DNA of 64,000 bases from contig OX465107.1 of assembly GCA_949987565.1 (NCBI GenBank), positions 24,873,708 through 24,937,707 on the forward strand. The letters are read 5' to 3'. The translations under genes and the position numbers were made by a program. The notes beneath the pieces are model-generated. The model was not told where the DNA came from. It saw only the letters and a list, made by a program, of their open reading frames with translations, and ran no database searches. Within the stretch, counting starts at the first letter, position 1, and each line of letters opens with the position of its first letter. The stretch comes from Luidia sarsii. Taxonomy: Eukaryota > Echinodermata > Asteroidea > Paxillosida > Luidiidae. Positions 1 through 12,074 of this stretch are shown here, in pieces.

Positions 1-1640
1 CGGAAAGAATGAAAGAAAGAAAGAAAGGGTGAAAAAAATCTGGCGTCGTTCTGGGAAGCGAGTGCCGCATTTAGACAGATCGAACCGCGGCTGGTTTATG
101 GGCCAGGGCCTGGTGCGCCCCTAGGCCCAGGGGACGTCCAACGATTGCTCCCCCCCCCCCATTAACGTCCAACGATTGCATCCGTCAACTGGGCACTGGG
201 AGACCGAGTATGTGGGGGCGAGAACGCTGGGCTCAGGGGCAGGGGCAGCGGAGCAGACTGCGGGTCGACACATCTTCTGAATAACCAAACAACGAACCAA
301 CCAAACAAACAAACAAACAGACTATGGCGGGCCTGACACTTCGAGCCCAGCATTTTGCCTTGCAGAAAGATCTTGCTAAGCTAGGAGCGTCGGGATCTCT
401 AAAGTCTAAGCCAATGTGCAGCTCAACACATTATTTTGTATTGTTAAAACAAAAATGGCGGGGAAACGGAGATTGCCTTGATGCCGAAAAAAACGTCGGC
501 AGATGGAAAACCCTCTTTTTTAGCGCTGCTTGAACATTCAAAAGGTCATTGGAAATGTATTCGTGTACACCTCGTGGAACTAGTTTTGTGACCCAAAATG
601 CCCCTCCCCCAAGGACAGTGAAACAGGCATTGGACGGACCCTTTCCTTCATTTATCACCATGGTTACGTCACTGTTGCACAGAATACCAATCATGCTGCA
701 AACCACTTTATACCAACAAATGAAGATTGCGGAAAAACAAGACTACGGAAGTTGTCTAAATTGTACAGATAGTCGCTATAGTACGATTGCCCAGCCTACT
801 ATGAGACAGGGTTGGTGTTAAAAATAATCTTTTATCATTTAAGGTGTTCTTAAGGTGACGACTGAACATCTGTAAGGACATTATGGTAGCATGTGGTGTG
901 TTCATTAGGGTTCTTTTCTGTTTGAGGGCGCCCTCTAGTGGTCGTCATTATGTAATTATTTACAGACTAAACTAGTCTTCGAATGAAACTAGTGATGAGT
1001 GCCGGTCAGGCATCTTCACCAATAGCCTAGAGAGCGCCCTAACACAAATTGAAAAAAGAAAAGAAAAAATTACTGGCAATTATTGCCCGATTGGTGGCAT
1101 ATAGAGTACTGCATATAACATTGCATAAACAAATGAATCACAAGATAAATGCCTACAAAATAAAACCCAACTCAGCAAACAAAAAAGTGGGAAAAAGAGC
1201 ACATTTATAAGATTTCAACTGAAGCCCAGGGTTGGAGTAGGGGCTTAGTAAGCGTACATACCTTTCCTAAAATTGCACATTCGGCATCAAACTGCTTATG
1301 CATAAAAATAATAGATAATCTTACATTACCCGATCCCTTACATATCTATAATGTAACACCAACCACGTAGGGCAGAGGAAGCACCCTTTCTGTTTTCTTC
1401 TCATTAACAAAACAGCCATCCAATGTACAGTAGTCAGCAAATTGTGTAAACAAAGGCAAACATTGTCTCTACCACTCATTTTACGAACTAAACTGGGACA
1501 GATTTGTTGCCAACATTTTGAAAAGAACCTCAAACTCCCCAAACGGTGTAATATCCCCTGCACAAAAGCTAATGCAATGCACACAAGTGAACAAAGGATT
1601 GGCATTGGAATGTGTGTGCTGGTTCCAGTGAAGGCTCGTA
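1..1640. other. flank downstream of ICA1, no gene recognised
   Basis: This stretch shows a GAAA microsatellite at 8-27, an AAAC run at 297-319 and the CTCF-like site. Short open frames on both strands match nothing I recognise. Confidence 0.5.
924..941 (-). promoter_or_regulatory. CTCF-like site
   Basis: The minus strand reads CCACTAGAGGGCGCCCTC, an excellent fit to the core of the CTCF consensus (CCA-N-YAG-R-K-GGC-R). It lies beyond the 3' end of ICA1. Partial relatives with AGAGGGCGC occur at about 29107, 49648 and 50409, so a dispersed element carrying the motif is an alternative. Confidence 0.35.
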
Positions 1641-1651
1641 GCAAGCCTGGA

Positions 1652-1669
1652 TTTATTCTAATTTTTATT
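1652..1669 (-). terminator. possible ICA1 polyadenylation signals
   Basis: Two AATAAA hexamers on the minus strand (TTTATT at 1652-1657 and 1664-1669 on plus) lie about 1.0 kb past the ICA1 stop. If used, they would give a 3' untranslated region containing the whole C-rich minisatellite. AATAAA is common by chance in AT-rich sequence, so this is only a candidate. Confidence 0.25.
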
Positions 1670-2329
1670 TTTTCTCAGGTCAGAAAAGTCATCTCAGGTT
1701 TTGATTCGCCCTTAAACGTTCGGGGGCTTTTCTTGAAGGGCATATGTTTCAGCACAGCCAGTTGACTGTGGCTAACTTTTAATTTTGTAATTTTTTTTTT
1801 TGGGGGGGGCAAGGGTCATAGTGCATTTTGCATCAGCCAGTACCAGGGAAGAGGTTTGGGAATGTCCTCAGAGCAGACAACTAATTAGTATGGCCTCTAA
1901 GCTACACACACTGTGTCATTCTCTTTCCGGTATTAAAGACCTACAGCTAAGACTCTGAGATGAAGGCGGCCCCATCTTTTTTTTACAATAAAAAAAGCGA
2001 CAAAACAACTAAAACCTTTGAGCAAATACTTTGCATCGTTTGATTCCAACTCCATCACATCGATGAATACTGACGGGAGGGAATTTGATATATTGGAACT
2101 GAACATGGAGGGGTTGAATGGGGTGTATGGGAGGGGGGGGGTTAATGGATTGGGGAATACTGGGGTGAGGGGTGAGGGTTGTAAGGGAGAAGAGGGATGA
2201 GATGGGGTGGGGCAGGGAAAGGCAGGGTGGGGCTGGGTGTGGCAAGGCAAGGTAGGGATGGATGGGGGCATGGCACAGTAAGCTGGGTGGGGAACGGTAG
2301 GGTGGGGCTGGAATTTAGGACTGGGCTTG

Positions 2330-2676
2330 CTGGGGCAGGGGAGGGGAGTTTGGGGCAGGGTTGGGCAGGAGAGGGGAGTTTGGGGCAGGGCTGGGCAGGG
2401 CAGGGGAGTTTGGGGCAGGGTTGGTCAGGAGAGGGGAGTTTGGGGCAGGGCTGGGCAGGGGATGGGGGTTTGGGGCAGGGTTGGGCAGGGGAGGGGAGTT
2501 TGGGGCAGGGTTGGTCAGGAGAGGGGAGTTTGGGGCAGGGCTGGGCAGGAGAGGGGAGTTTGGGGCAGGGTTGGGCAGGGGAGGGGAGTTTGGGGCAGGG
2601 CTGGGGCAGGGGAGGGGAGTTTGGGGCAGGGCTGGGCAGGAGAGGGGAGTTTGGGGCAGGGTTGGGCAGGAGAGGG
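2330..2676. repeat. 30-bp G-rich minisatellite at the ICA1 stop codon
   Basis: About 11.5 copies of a 30-bp unit containing GGGGAGTTTGGGGCAGGG, with small variants (GGTTGG or GGCTGG, AGGAGA or AGGGGA). Every unit has at least four G-runs on the plus strand, so each can form a G-quadruplex. On the ICA1 sense strand it is C-rich and begins about 10 bases after the stop codon. Imperfect flanking G-rich sequence extends back to about 2110. Confidence 0.95.
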
Positions 2677-2683
2677 AGCTCCA

Positions 2684-3103
<420 letters not shown>

Positions 3104-3246
3104 CTAATTACATAGAACAGGTCATGAAATGTGCCTAACAAAGGAGGGGGGATGACAAACATGTACATGCCTCAAGAAAAGCAGGGATTCCAAACCCAGT
3201 GTGATAATTACCGACTGTAACCTCGCAAATCTGGCATTCTGGACTT

Positions 3247-3290
3247 TTGAGAAAGCTCCTGCTAGGATCGAAACGTCAGGCCCTCCTAAT
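3247..3290 (+). repeat. dispersed GGTCCTGCTAGGATCGAAAC-type fragment
   Basis: The fragment has the form TTTGAGAAAG-x-TCCTGCTAGGATC followed by GAAACGTCAGGCCCT. Relatives lie at about 8246-8282, 13953-14012, 36073-36118 (reverse), 41284-41365 (two facing copies) and 53992-54028 (reverse). In the copy at 10088-10290 the motif is the 3' part of an element with a tRNA-like head, so these are probably SINE tails. Confidence 0.6.
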
Positions 3291-3338
3291 TTTATCGATT
3301 GACTACAATCATTACTAGACCAACATTGTGCAACTCAC

Positions 3339-3599
3339 CTTCTGCGGGGATCTGATCGCCGATGTTATCGCTCAGAAGGTCAGAGGGCAGGAAGCCGTGC
3401 GACCTCTGACCCTTGCCCCCTTGGCCGTCCCCGCCCAGCATCAGGTCCTCAAAGTCAAAGTACTCCGAGTGGTAGGCCTGCAGGGTGGGGTCCTCAGCCG
3501 GCAGACCGCTGGGCGTGTTCATGATCTCATCCAGCAGGGCCATCTCCGCCCGCTGCTTCTCCGAGGGGGGACCGGGCTCTGACATGAGGTCCAGGTCAC
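3339..3599 (-). CDS. ICA1: ICA1 coding exon 11, ICA69 C-terminal domain
   Basis: The exon has 261 nt, phase 1 at both ends (donor GAAG/GTGAGT; acceptor CTCACAG). It encodes D-L-D-L-M-S-E-P, then L-L-D-E-I-M-N-T-P and the signature GFLPSDLLSDNI. Human ICA1 has L-L-S-E-I-F-N and G-F-L-P-S-Q-L-L-D-Q-N-M at matching places. The acceptor is preceded on the sense strand by more than 400 bases of CT-rich sequence (the GA tract at 3603-4012), an exceptionally long polypyrimidine tract. Confidence 0.95.
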
Positions 3600-3602
3600 C
3601 TG

Positions 3603-3694
3603 TGAGAGGAGGAGGGAGGAGGAAGAGAGAGATGGAGAGACAGAGAGAGAAAAGGAGAGAGACAGAGAGAGAAGGGTAGAGAGACAGGGAGAGT

Positions 3695-3757
<63 letters not shown>

Positions 3758-4012
3758 AGAGATGATGAGACAGAGAGACAAGGGTAGAGAGAGACAGAGA
3801 GAAGAGAAAGAAGGGAGAGAGATGGAGAGATGGAGAGAGACGGAGAGGGAGGAGGGGGAGAGATGGTGAGCCAGATAGAGAGAATGGGAAAGAGATTGAG
3901 AGAGAGGGGAGAGGAGAGGGAAGAAGGATAGAGGGGAGAAAGAGAGAGGGAAGAAAGAGGGAGAAAGAGAGAGGAGAGGAAAAAAGAGATGAGAGAAAAA
4001 GAGGGGGAGAGA
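3603..4012. repeat. GA-rich tract with a pure (GA)n core
   Basis: About 410 bp of almost pure purine on plus, with an uninterrupted GA run near 3703-3747. It abuts the acceptor of ICA1 exon 11 (3600-3602) and so acts as its polypyrimidine tract on the sense strand. Confidence 0.95.
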
Positions 4013-4019
4013 TTATTTT

Positions 4020-6760
4020 ACATGCCAGTGTCACAGAGCCTTACTCAACCCCTCTTTACTCTTACCCCTCCTCAATGCACTGCACTATTGAGGCACATAC
4101 AGTCCGTGTGATGTAAGGGGAATAATTACTCATCATGATCCCGCAAACCAATTGTATCATGACGTTATCCGTCGTTAACAAGGTGTTAATCATCATCACA
4201 TGTTGCCCAGGCTGCCATTGGCACCAAACCTTTGGCAAGTCACTTAGCGAAAAGGTTAACGAGGCGATCAAGAAGCCCACCTGAGCTCAGTAAATCAGAC
4301 ACATCTGTTTTTCCTGGCGACCAATTTCCAGAGAGACGCTTCACTTTCATCATGTGGATGTATCTTCCAGCAGGTTCTATGCCAAAGGGGATTTTCTTTC
4401 AGATTTTTTTTTTTCGATTAGAATGAATAAAGCCGGGTGATAGACAATTTTGGTACAGCTATGCTTCAAGAGAGACACAAGAAGTATTTCTGTATCATGA
4501 TTGTCAGCGGTGAATCTATAATTTGAAGAGAATGACTCTCCCTGATGTTGCTGCTCAAACTGTATCACATGGTGATTTGCCCCACTGCCCACTTGAACAA
4601 ACATAAACAAAAGACAAAAGACTAACAGACAAACCAACAGACAAACATACTGACTGACTGACAGACAAGACATAATACATAATAACAAACATAGACCTAC
4701 TGACAGACAAATAAGCATACTGACAAACAAACAAATGCAGGTCGTATGGATTGCCTGTATGTCCCCCCCCCTGTCTCCCAAACCGCCTCTCGGTTCAGGA
4801 GAAGCAATCCTTGGAGCAGGGTGGGAATAAGATTAGGTCGAGTGTAAGATGCTCATCAATCAGTGTTTCAATGGTGGGTGGGTTTTCTTTTCATCTCCAC
4901 TGGCCTTGGACACGGCCAAGATGCTCAGTGATGTGAAACCAGCCATGTTATTGGCTGCTAAGCATAAACGATGGCCGGCTATCCATCCATCCCTTCACTG
5001 CATTTACTCCCATCTCCATCTGCATCTGGGCTGAATTCACAAAGGAGGTGCCTTGTGGGGGACTGCAAGGAAGTCTGTCTGTCCATCTCTCTCTCTCTCT
5101 CATAATATGTCACTCACAGCAGTCAAAGACTATTACTGAGGTACCGATAGGTGACCAGTCCTCCTTTATCTACTAAAGTAACACGCAGCAAAATTCCTGG
5201 AAAGTAGTTCTTCCTCGCATTCTTACTCTTTTGTTTTCACACTCACTGAATATTGATTGGTTGTGATTGGCTGGACAAACATTCCACGCTGTTGGTGCTT
5301 CGTTTATACAAGGCAGCAAGTTAACGCAACCACTTTTGGCCTGTTCATTTTTACGAAAAGGTCGCGGTATCTTAATAATTCACCTTGTGATCCCACTGGA
5401 TTAAATCTGTTCTTGGTTGTATTTCCAAAGAAAAGTCCAATGGGAACACGGCTTTAGAGAATATCTGGCCCTTTTAGCCTTTAATTCCAAACCAAAGCCA
5501 GCATAAGAGAACAAGAGTTACTTTTTCTTCAAATTATACTTGTACATGTTGCACATGAAACATAGAATGGTCTTAGATGGTCCAGACCAATGACCATAAT
5601 AAGACGCGGGGAATATTGAACCCACACAAAGGACAGGCTGGGATTTGAGATGAACTAAATGGACTACTACATGTTATACACAATGCAGTCGGCAATCTGT
5701 ATTCATGAACGTATAGTGCCTATGTGTAGAACTGAACAGGGTGTACATAGGGGAATGAAAGGCTATGAGTAGACAGTACAGTTACACGTAGATGCACTGC
5801 GCTTGACTATCACTGAATGAAAACTATGCAAGGTGTTATCAGAATGATGGACAAAAACCAACTGTAAAGTGCATGACAAGCAGACTACAAAGAACCGACA
5901 GGTAGATATACAAAACAAAATGGATTGAACGTGTACACGTACCTGCCCAAAATATACAAGACTAAAAGGCCATTAACTCTACCTGAAGCACGTTCTCTTC
6001 GGCATGTGACATTTCAAACAGAGAAAAGTGTGGCTGGAGAAAGGCCACCAATTCAAAAGCCTTTGACCAGAGTGAATAGCAACTGTTTACAAAGTATACG
6101 GATCTGATAGGGGTTTTGTAAGCATGGTAAGGTAAGTAAAGTAGATCGTACTATTTGCCACCACTCTACACTGGCATGCTATTGTTAATGAACAACTTTC
6201 ACATGGAACAGAGATGTATACATCTGTAGTCGATTTCATCATCATAAATTACGACCAATGACACCTCGTTATCATCAATAAGTCAAAGGTCGTTTACAAA
6301 ATGAAGGCTTTAGGCTCGGGCTTAAGTTTTGGGTCATATATCTCTAACCAATTATAATGTCACAGACATCTAGAAACAAGCGTTTGGCCACAGTTTCTGG
6401 GTGAATACTCTGTACTCAAACCAACAAACCTTTAAATTCGGCAACAAACCACAACCTGGATTTTCAGGTTTTGTCAGACGGAGACAAAGCCTAATCCCGA
6501 GCCTGATCCATGGATTCATAAAGGTCGATTGCAAGATAGTAAACAAACAAAATGAATGCTCCCATGCAGGATCATGTACATGTACCATTGACTGTTGTCA
6601 CAGTGGTCGCAGTGTTATTTTTGTTTCTCTATCCATAAATCGTCTAAAAAAAAACACCTAAATAAAAGTTAATCAATACATTTGGTTGCCATGGTTGAGC
6701 CAAGCTCACTTCTGAATAAGGTAATGAATTAAAAGGTGAAAGGTCTTTATAGGGAGTTTA
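4020..6760. other. ICA1 intron interior, no gene
   Basis: Contains an ACAAAC/CTGAC-rich stretch at 4606-4735 and a short CT run at 5089-5100. No conserved coding sequence or obvious transposon was seen. Confidence 0.5.
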
Positions 6761-6765
6761 GTATA

Positions 6766-6930
6766 CTGGGTTGGTGGTCAAGTGGTTAAGATGTCTGCAC
6801 TAGAAAGCGGGAGTTACGGGTTCGAATCCCGCCCGAGCTGTCTGAAATGTTTTCATCAGGCATCGGGCAAAGCACTCAGTGTTTATCACGTCGAGCAGGG
6901 CAAAGCCTCATTGAATTTAGTAGACTGGTA
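6766..6930 (+). mobile_element. tRNA-derived SINE, family A
   Basis: A tRNA-like head has an A-box-like GTGGTCAAGTGGTTAAGA and a B-box GGGTTCGAATCCC, with a CCCGAGC acceptor end. A tail follows that contains CATCGGGCAAAGCACTCAGT and ...GAGCAGGGCAAAGCCTCATT. The same head and tail appear in reverse at 48630-48810, and a degenerate tail at 7920-8075. The shared tail shows this is a mobile SINE rather than a functional tRNA gene. Confidence 0.8.
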
Positions 6931-7008
6931 GCCCTGTCTAGGATTTTTTGTCGTGAGTAAAGGGGCACTTTTCTCTTCAGGAGGAGAGGGGGGGTGTGTT
7001 TGCGTTAC

Positions 7009-7310
7009 CTTTTGCATTGCTGTTGTTGCCTTGCTGCAGCTGTCCGGGCACCTGACCCGCTGTCCCCTCCCCAAGACCCCCCATCAAGCTGACAAAGGCG
7101 CTCTCCTCCTTGTCACCGACGCCGTAGGCTCTTCTCTCGCCCGCACCTCCTCCCTCTGGGCTCGGCTCGGGCTGTTGGCCGCCAACGCCACCGTGACATC
7201 CCGGCCCTTCCTCCCTGGGGATATCCAGGGTGCCGAAGACCCTCTCAAACTCGTCCGGCCCCTCCTGGCTCAGGCCGTCCGAGTTGCCATCGTTGCCGAA
7301 GGAGATTAAC
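7009..7310 (-). CDS. ICA1: ICA1 coding exon 10, low-complexity linker
   Basis: The exon has 302 nt, phase 2 in and phase 1 out (acceptor CTACCCGCAG; donor AAAAG/GTAACG). It encodes L-I-S-F-G-N-D-G-N, then E-F-E-R-V-F-G-T-L-D-I, followed by about 60 residues rich in Gly, Glu, Pro and Gln, ending G-N-N-S-N-A-K. It corresponds in position to the variable linker of vertebrate ICA1, which starts its own linker with L-I-S-L-E-E. No catalytic motif is expected or seen. The region is GC-rich compared with the surrounding introns, as expected for coding sequence. Confidence 0.88.
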
Positions 7311-7529
7311 CTGCGGGTAGAGAGACCAGAGAGGTATACGAGCATCGAGCGTGAGACCAGGGATGTAAGTGACCGACAAAGTTCATTTCCTGAAAATAAC
7401 TTGCCAATAACTTGTGCGACTGCGAGTAAGCGCTTACGCGACCGAGAGATTGACGGCAGAGGTTTGACACCCTTCAGTTTGTAAGTTTTTAATAGATAAA
7501 AATTAGCAGTATGAGATACCTGTTTGACA

Positions 7530-7580
7530 TTAAAAAATAATAATTAAAAATCATAATTATAATAATAATAAATATACCGT
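7530..7580. repeat. AT-rich ATA microsatellite
   Basis: Imperfect AATAATAAT-type run in an ICA1 intron. Confidence 0.6.
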
Positions 7581-7717
7581 AGTAAAAATAAATAAAATCA
7601 CACCATTTCCAGAAATCTGGAAATTTACATTTACTGCGATAAATGGATTTCATCTGTCTGTAGTTTGACCATCAACCTCCCCCATCCCCCACAAAACGGG
7701 AACAGGGCTTGACGTAC

Positions 7718-7836
7718 CTCTGTCTAGTCACCTCCTCATCATCCTCCTCCCAGTCGCCTCTTTCCTCCCCCTCCCGTCTTCCATTGGCCGTTTGGCTCGT
7801 CTTCTCAGCAAGCTTCTTGCTGGTCTCTGTCAGGTC
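7718..7836 (-). CDS. ICA1: ICA1 coding exon 9, acidic linker
   Basis: The exon has 119 nt, phase 0 in and phase 2 out (donor AGAG/GTACGT; acceptor TTTGAGCAG). It encodes D-L-T-E-T-S-K-K-L-A-E-K-T-S-Q, a basic patch (G-R-R-E-G-E-E-R) and an acidic W-E-E-D-D-E-E. It is the linker after the AH domain and is divergent from vertebrates. Its first and last thirds match the upstream cassette exon at 16800-16883. Confidence 0.88.
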
Positions 7837-7919
7837 CTGCTCAAACAAACAAAATAAAAAGAGGAAAAATTTGTCTCCTTTTTCAAATGCATTTACCACA
7901 AGAGTTTAGTTAGATTAGA

Positions 7920-8075
7920 TGGGTTGGTATCCTGGCGTGTGTATCGCTTTTCAAGAAAGCATGAGTCACAGGTTTGAATACCAGCTGAACCGCCTTAGTT
8001 CTTTTCTTTTTTTCAGGCAGGCAGTAGGGCAAACCACTGAGCATACCTCAAGCAGAGCAAACCCTCATTAAAAAA
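7920..8075 (+). mobile_element. degenerate family A SINE copy
   Basis: Starts with a decayed tRNA-like head (GGTTTGAATACC at the B-box) and ends with GGGCAAACCACTGAGCATACC and ...AGAGCAAACCCTCATT. It matches the tail of the copy at 6766-6930. Confidence 0.55.
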
Positions 8076-8751
8076 AACCTCCACAAGTTGTCAAAACACT
8101 AAAACATGCAAGACAGTGAGCAGCCTATGGATCCCAACACCACAATGTTATTCAGTGCTAGCAGAGGGGTAATGAGTTATAGATGTGACAGCAGATATCC
8201 CCAAGGTAAGGCCTACAGAAGAAAACCGCTGAAAAAAGCCTTTGAGAAAGGTCCTGCCAGGATCGAAACGTGAGGCCCTCTAACTTTGGAGATGTATGCA
8301 TTGGAGGTCATTTTAGTCGGTGAGCAGTTTGCAACAGTTTTTGTATCAACTTCAAAGAAGAAGAAGCCTAGAACAGCAATACTGACATAGCTCCCTCAAG
8401 CATCCCTGGATCTTTCCACAACATGAAAGAAACTGAACAACATCATCCACGAAAGGAATTAACCCAGCAATGAATGAGTACTGCATGCAAGAGAGAGACT
8501 AAAAAAGTGTATCGCATGGCATCTAATGTCAGGCACACTCAGGCAAATAAGAGACTAGCAACTGTGTGTTATATGAGATTCTCCGGACCAAGTTCAACAT
8601 TTCATGTGGATTGCCAAACAGAGGGGCAGCAAGGGTGGGAAGCCAGGCTGGGCAGACAGCACTATGATGTAGGCTAGTTCTGCTTCCCAGCTTGACAAAA
8701 GAGTGTGAGTTCAGAAGACTCTTCTTACGTGTAGAATGGAAATGACAGACT

Positions 8752-8835
8752 TCTTAAGTAGGAGGTTTGCGGTGACACCATGTACATCATCTCTTAGGAG
8801 AATGAGTATGGCCTGCTGGCTCTGAAAAGAGCTGG
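8752..8835. mobile_element. hairpin MITE fragment
   Basis: AGGAGGTTTGCGGTGACACC and ATGTACATCATCTC, then GGCTCTGAAAAGAGCTGGTA; left arm only. Confidence 0.6.
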
Positions 8836-9631
8836 TAGCTCTTGAGTTGAGTCTGACGCATTCAACCATTAACTGCGGGTATATCTCCAGGGATCACACC
8901 CCCGGTTTTAATACAGATGCCAACAACCAGTCAGAAACGTTTACCCAATAAAATGGACTTTGGAAAGATTCTGTTCACTCGCACTGTGCGTGGAAAAGAG
9001 CTTGCACAAGAAGCAACTTAATTTCACACAGCACATCGTAAATCATCCCGGGCTTTACTGCCATGAGTTATGAGGACTTTTTGGTGAAATACTGTAGGTC
9101 TCCTGCCTTTGTAAGCTGAATCACGTACAGTCCATGACAACCACAGTGTTGTTTACTGACAAACTTGGTAGCTTTGGGAACCCTAATGAATTGTTGACAG
9201 AGCCCGGTGTGCCCTAAAGACTGCTTTAAAAAAAACAATAAAAAAAACACGGAGAACGTGCACTTTGGAAACCAACGGGACGGGCTTCCCGCTCTGAAAA
9301 GGGATTTCAACAGAGTCATTCATCTCCTCCTGTTCCTCCCCGCCCTCCCACAAATTAGACAACACCTTTGGCAGGCTAATGCCCCGGGGATAGTCGGCTC
9401 CATTCAATGCCGACAGGTGTGGACCCAAGAGAAATTTATCACCCTCCCCCCCAAAAAAAAAAACGGCCCCAAAGATTTAACCAGGCTTCCAGCTGAGCAC
9501 GTCAAATAAGAAAAGAAAAAGGGTGATGAATGCATGTGCAAATGGAAGACCAGTTTGCATAATTCAGGAGTGGCAGCCAAGTCAAGCACATGCAAATGAA
9601 AAATTGAAAGGAAGATACTCGATGGCTCAGC

Positions 9632-9757
9632 TTAGGCCGTGTCCAAAACAGGCGTCTAGAGCTCGGTCTAGGTCTTCCCCCTATTGGAAATACACAGAGA
9701 TGCCAAGACGATAGCCCTAGCCGTAGCTCTGGAAGCCCGTTTCAGACACGGTCTTAG
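9632..9757. mobile_element. small MITE with GGCCGTGTCC-type ends
   Basis: About 125 bp bounded by TAGGCCGTGTCCAAAACAGGC on the left and its partner CCGTTTCAGACACGGTCTTA on the right (roughly 20-bp inverted repeats with mismatches). The inside contains paired CTAG-rich blocks and no open frame. Confidence 0.6.
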
Positions 9758-10087
9758 TCAGCTACTGCCTTAGTCAGTGTCCTCTTGGACAGTATGTAGA
9801 GTCATTTCAATTGAATCTTTCTTTTATGATTATTCAAATAGACCAACCAAATTTCTCCTCTTAAAAAAGAGAAAAGAAAAAAAAGTGCCGTGGCTGGTCA
9901 GAGGCTTTTGGTCAGTCTGGGTCACAGCCCTATACGGGTTCTCCAGTCATATGCTTTTTGACGGGAAGCGTTCAAGTCACGTGGACGTAAACAAAATTAG
10001 AGGAGAAGTACGGCAGTTAATGGTTGAATGCTCCTGACTAGCGACCCCATCCAGGCAAAGATTAGTTGACTATTTGGTAAGGGCATC

Positions 10088-10290
10088 ATTTAAGGATAGC
10101 TCAGATGGTATTGACTGATACGCAAACCCAGAGGTCTCGTGTTCAAATCCAATCAAAGTTTTCTTTGCCATTTCTCTATTGGTTCAAATGTTTCCCTTTC
10201 ATTTTGTAATTTTGATTGATTTAAATTTAGAGGGCCTGTCATTTTGATTTTAGCAGGGGGGAGCTTTCTCAAAGGCGGGCCAAAAACCTT
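10088..10290 (+). mobile_element. tRNA-derived SINE, family B
   Basis: GGATAGCTCAGATGGTA (A-box), then CAGAGGTCTCG and GTTCAAATCC (B-box), then TCAAAGTTTTCTTTGCC, and a 3' part with GGGCCTGTCATTTTGATTTTA and GCTTTCTCAAA. It ties the tRNA head to the dispersed TCCTGCTAGGATC tail family. Confidence 0.7.
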
Positions 10291-10394
10291 TCAGAAACAT
10301 CAGGCACTCAACTCTCAAATTCGTAATTTCAAACGGGCATCCAAAGTGAAACAAACAAAGGAAAAACTGACTGGAAACATTTTAAACAAATTAA

Positions 10395-10490
10395 AAACTC
10401 TGCAAAGAAAACTTTGACTGGACAGGGACTTGAAGCCGAGACCTCTGGATTAACGGACCAGGTGCTCTTCTATCAAAGTGATTAGAGTAT
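10395..10490 (-). mobile_element. family B SINE head, reverse
   Basis: Reverse-strand head with TTTGACTGGACAGGGACTTG (B-box side) and GAGACCTCTGGATTAACG. The A-box half is decayed. Confidence 0.55.
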
Positions 10491-12074
10491 TCACACATTC
10501 CTCCTTTTGATGGGTTTTTCAGGGTTTTTACTTCTTTCTGAATATTCACTCTCCACCTCCAGACCTTGACAGACATTGATGGTGGTCTGGTTAATTTGTT
10601 GCTTGAGTGAGGATACAGTTTATGGCTTTAAAAGATCGCCTTGTGACTCATTTCCATAGTAGGGACTAAGGCACTTCAGGGTTTTTTTTTTGGGGGGGGG
10701 GGGGAGAGGAAGGGGAGGGAGATACAGGGGGGAGGGTGTCCCTTGATACCAAACAGTGATGACGATGCCATCATTATCAAACTGATATGACCCAATTACT
10801 GCAATTAGTGAAGATTCCACACACCAGTCACAAACACCTCCTTACAGAACGGTTCTGAGTTTACAATCTTGATGGGTCCAGTCTGGCTCTCTGCCAGCAC
10901 GTTTCTTTGTTTTGTTTTACGGCACGGCATGGCTGGCACTTTGCGCAACGCAATAGCTTACAGGGGTCAGGGTGTGACTACTGACTTAGGCCATGGTCCC
11001 AGGATGCATCAGTCACCACAGTCTGCAAGCCAGTGACCAGGGCCTAATTTCATAGCGCCGCTTAAGCATGAAAAGCTGCCAAGCAGAAAAAGTCTTCAAA
11101 CCGCACTTTGATGTGACATCAATTGCTTTGGACAAGCTTGGTAGTCCACTCTTCTTTACTTTGCATGAAACAAAAGTGAAGTTCTGGTTGGTACTTAGGA
11201 CATCCTATGAAACTTGACATTTTGTGATTAAGCTAATTTGGGCGATTAAGAAGCTCTATAAAATGCCCCTGTCTATACTCTCAGTGCAAGCACGTCGTTT
11301 CAGAAGCAATGACCAATCCACAGTGTCTGAATAACAAAGCGTCAAGTCCTCCCGGAAAGAAGGGCAGATTACACGAAATGAGGAGAGGATGACAATATTA
11401 TGAGAAGCTTGAAGATGAGCCGAGCTGATTGCGGGGAAAAAAATTGATAGGTGAAAAAAGAGAGAGAGACAAACGAAAACTAATCTATTAATGTGTTTAC
11501 CATACACCAGCCAAGGGCTCTCAAGGGGTTAACTTGGTAAATGAGGTCGGGTTTTTGTATGAACCTCACTGAACCTGAAACCTCCCTGCACAAATAGACC
11601 GCCAAGAACTCAACTGATATTGGGACGCTCTCCGTCCCTTAATCCCATCTCCGAATGGGTCTCCCCAAAACACTCCAGATCCCACCTTTCCGCTGGACAA
11701 ACCAAACATTGGGGGCGGGGGGCCAGTGAAATGTTTGGGACGGCACCGGGGCCAAATGCAAACACTCTTAATAGACCGCCTGGCCCATCCTGAATCTCAA
11801 TTTTCATTTTGCTTTGATTTCATTTCAGGGGAACAGGGACGGACACGTCCTTCCAAAGCCCACTGGAAGCGGATTGACTGCGGTCATCTTTTTAAGTTTT
11901 CAAAACAAGCTAAGGAAAGGGACACCCACAATCTGGTCGATTTTAGTATTGGCCTGGAGCAGTGTGTGTGCGTACTGGACAGAATGTCTTACACATTTTA
12001 AGAAAAAAATGGTGCTCAGACATTACAGCGGATGTCTGATTAAAATTGCAAGCATCAATTTCATTGCTTAAAAG

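Larger units (their letters stand above)
8083..12070. other. ICA1 intron interior, no gene
   Basis: Holds MITE and SINE fragments (8752-8830, 9632-9757, 10088-10290, 10395-10490) and a G run at 10691-10710. No other coding or RNA feature was recognised. Confidence 0.5.

Noticed and set aside
6766..6842. tRNA gene
   Set aside because: The cloverleaf is imperfect and a shared SINE tail follows, also seen at 48630, so it is a SINE head. The same reasoning applies to the other tRNA-like segments.
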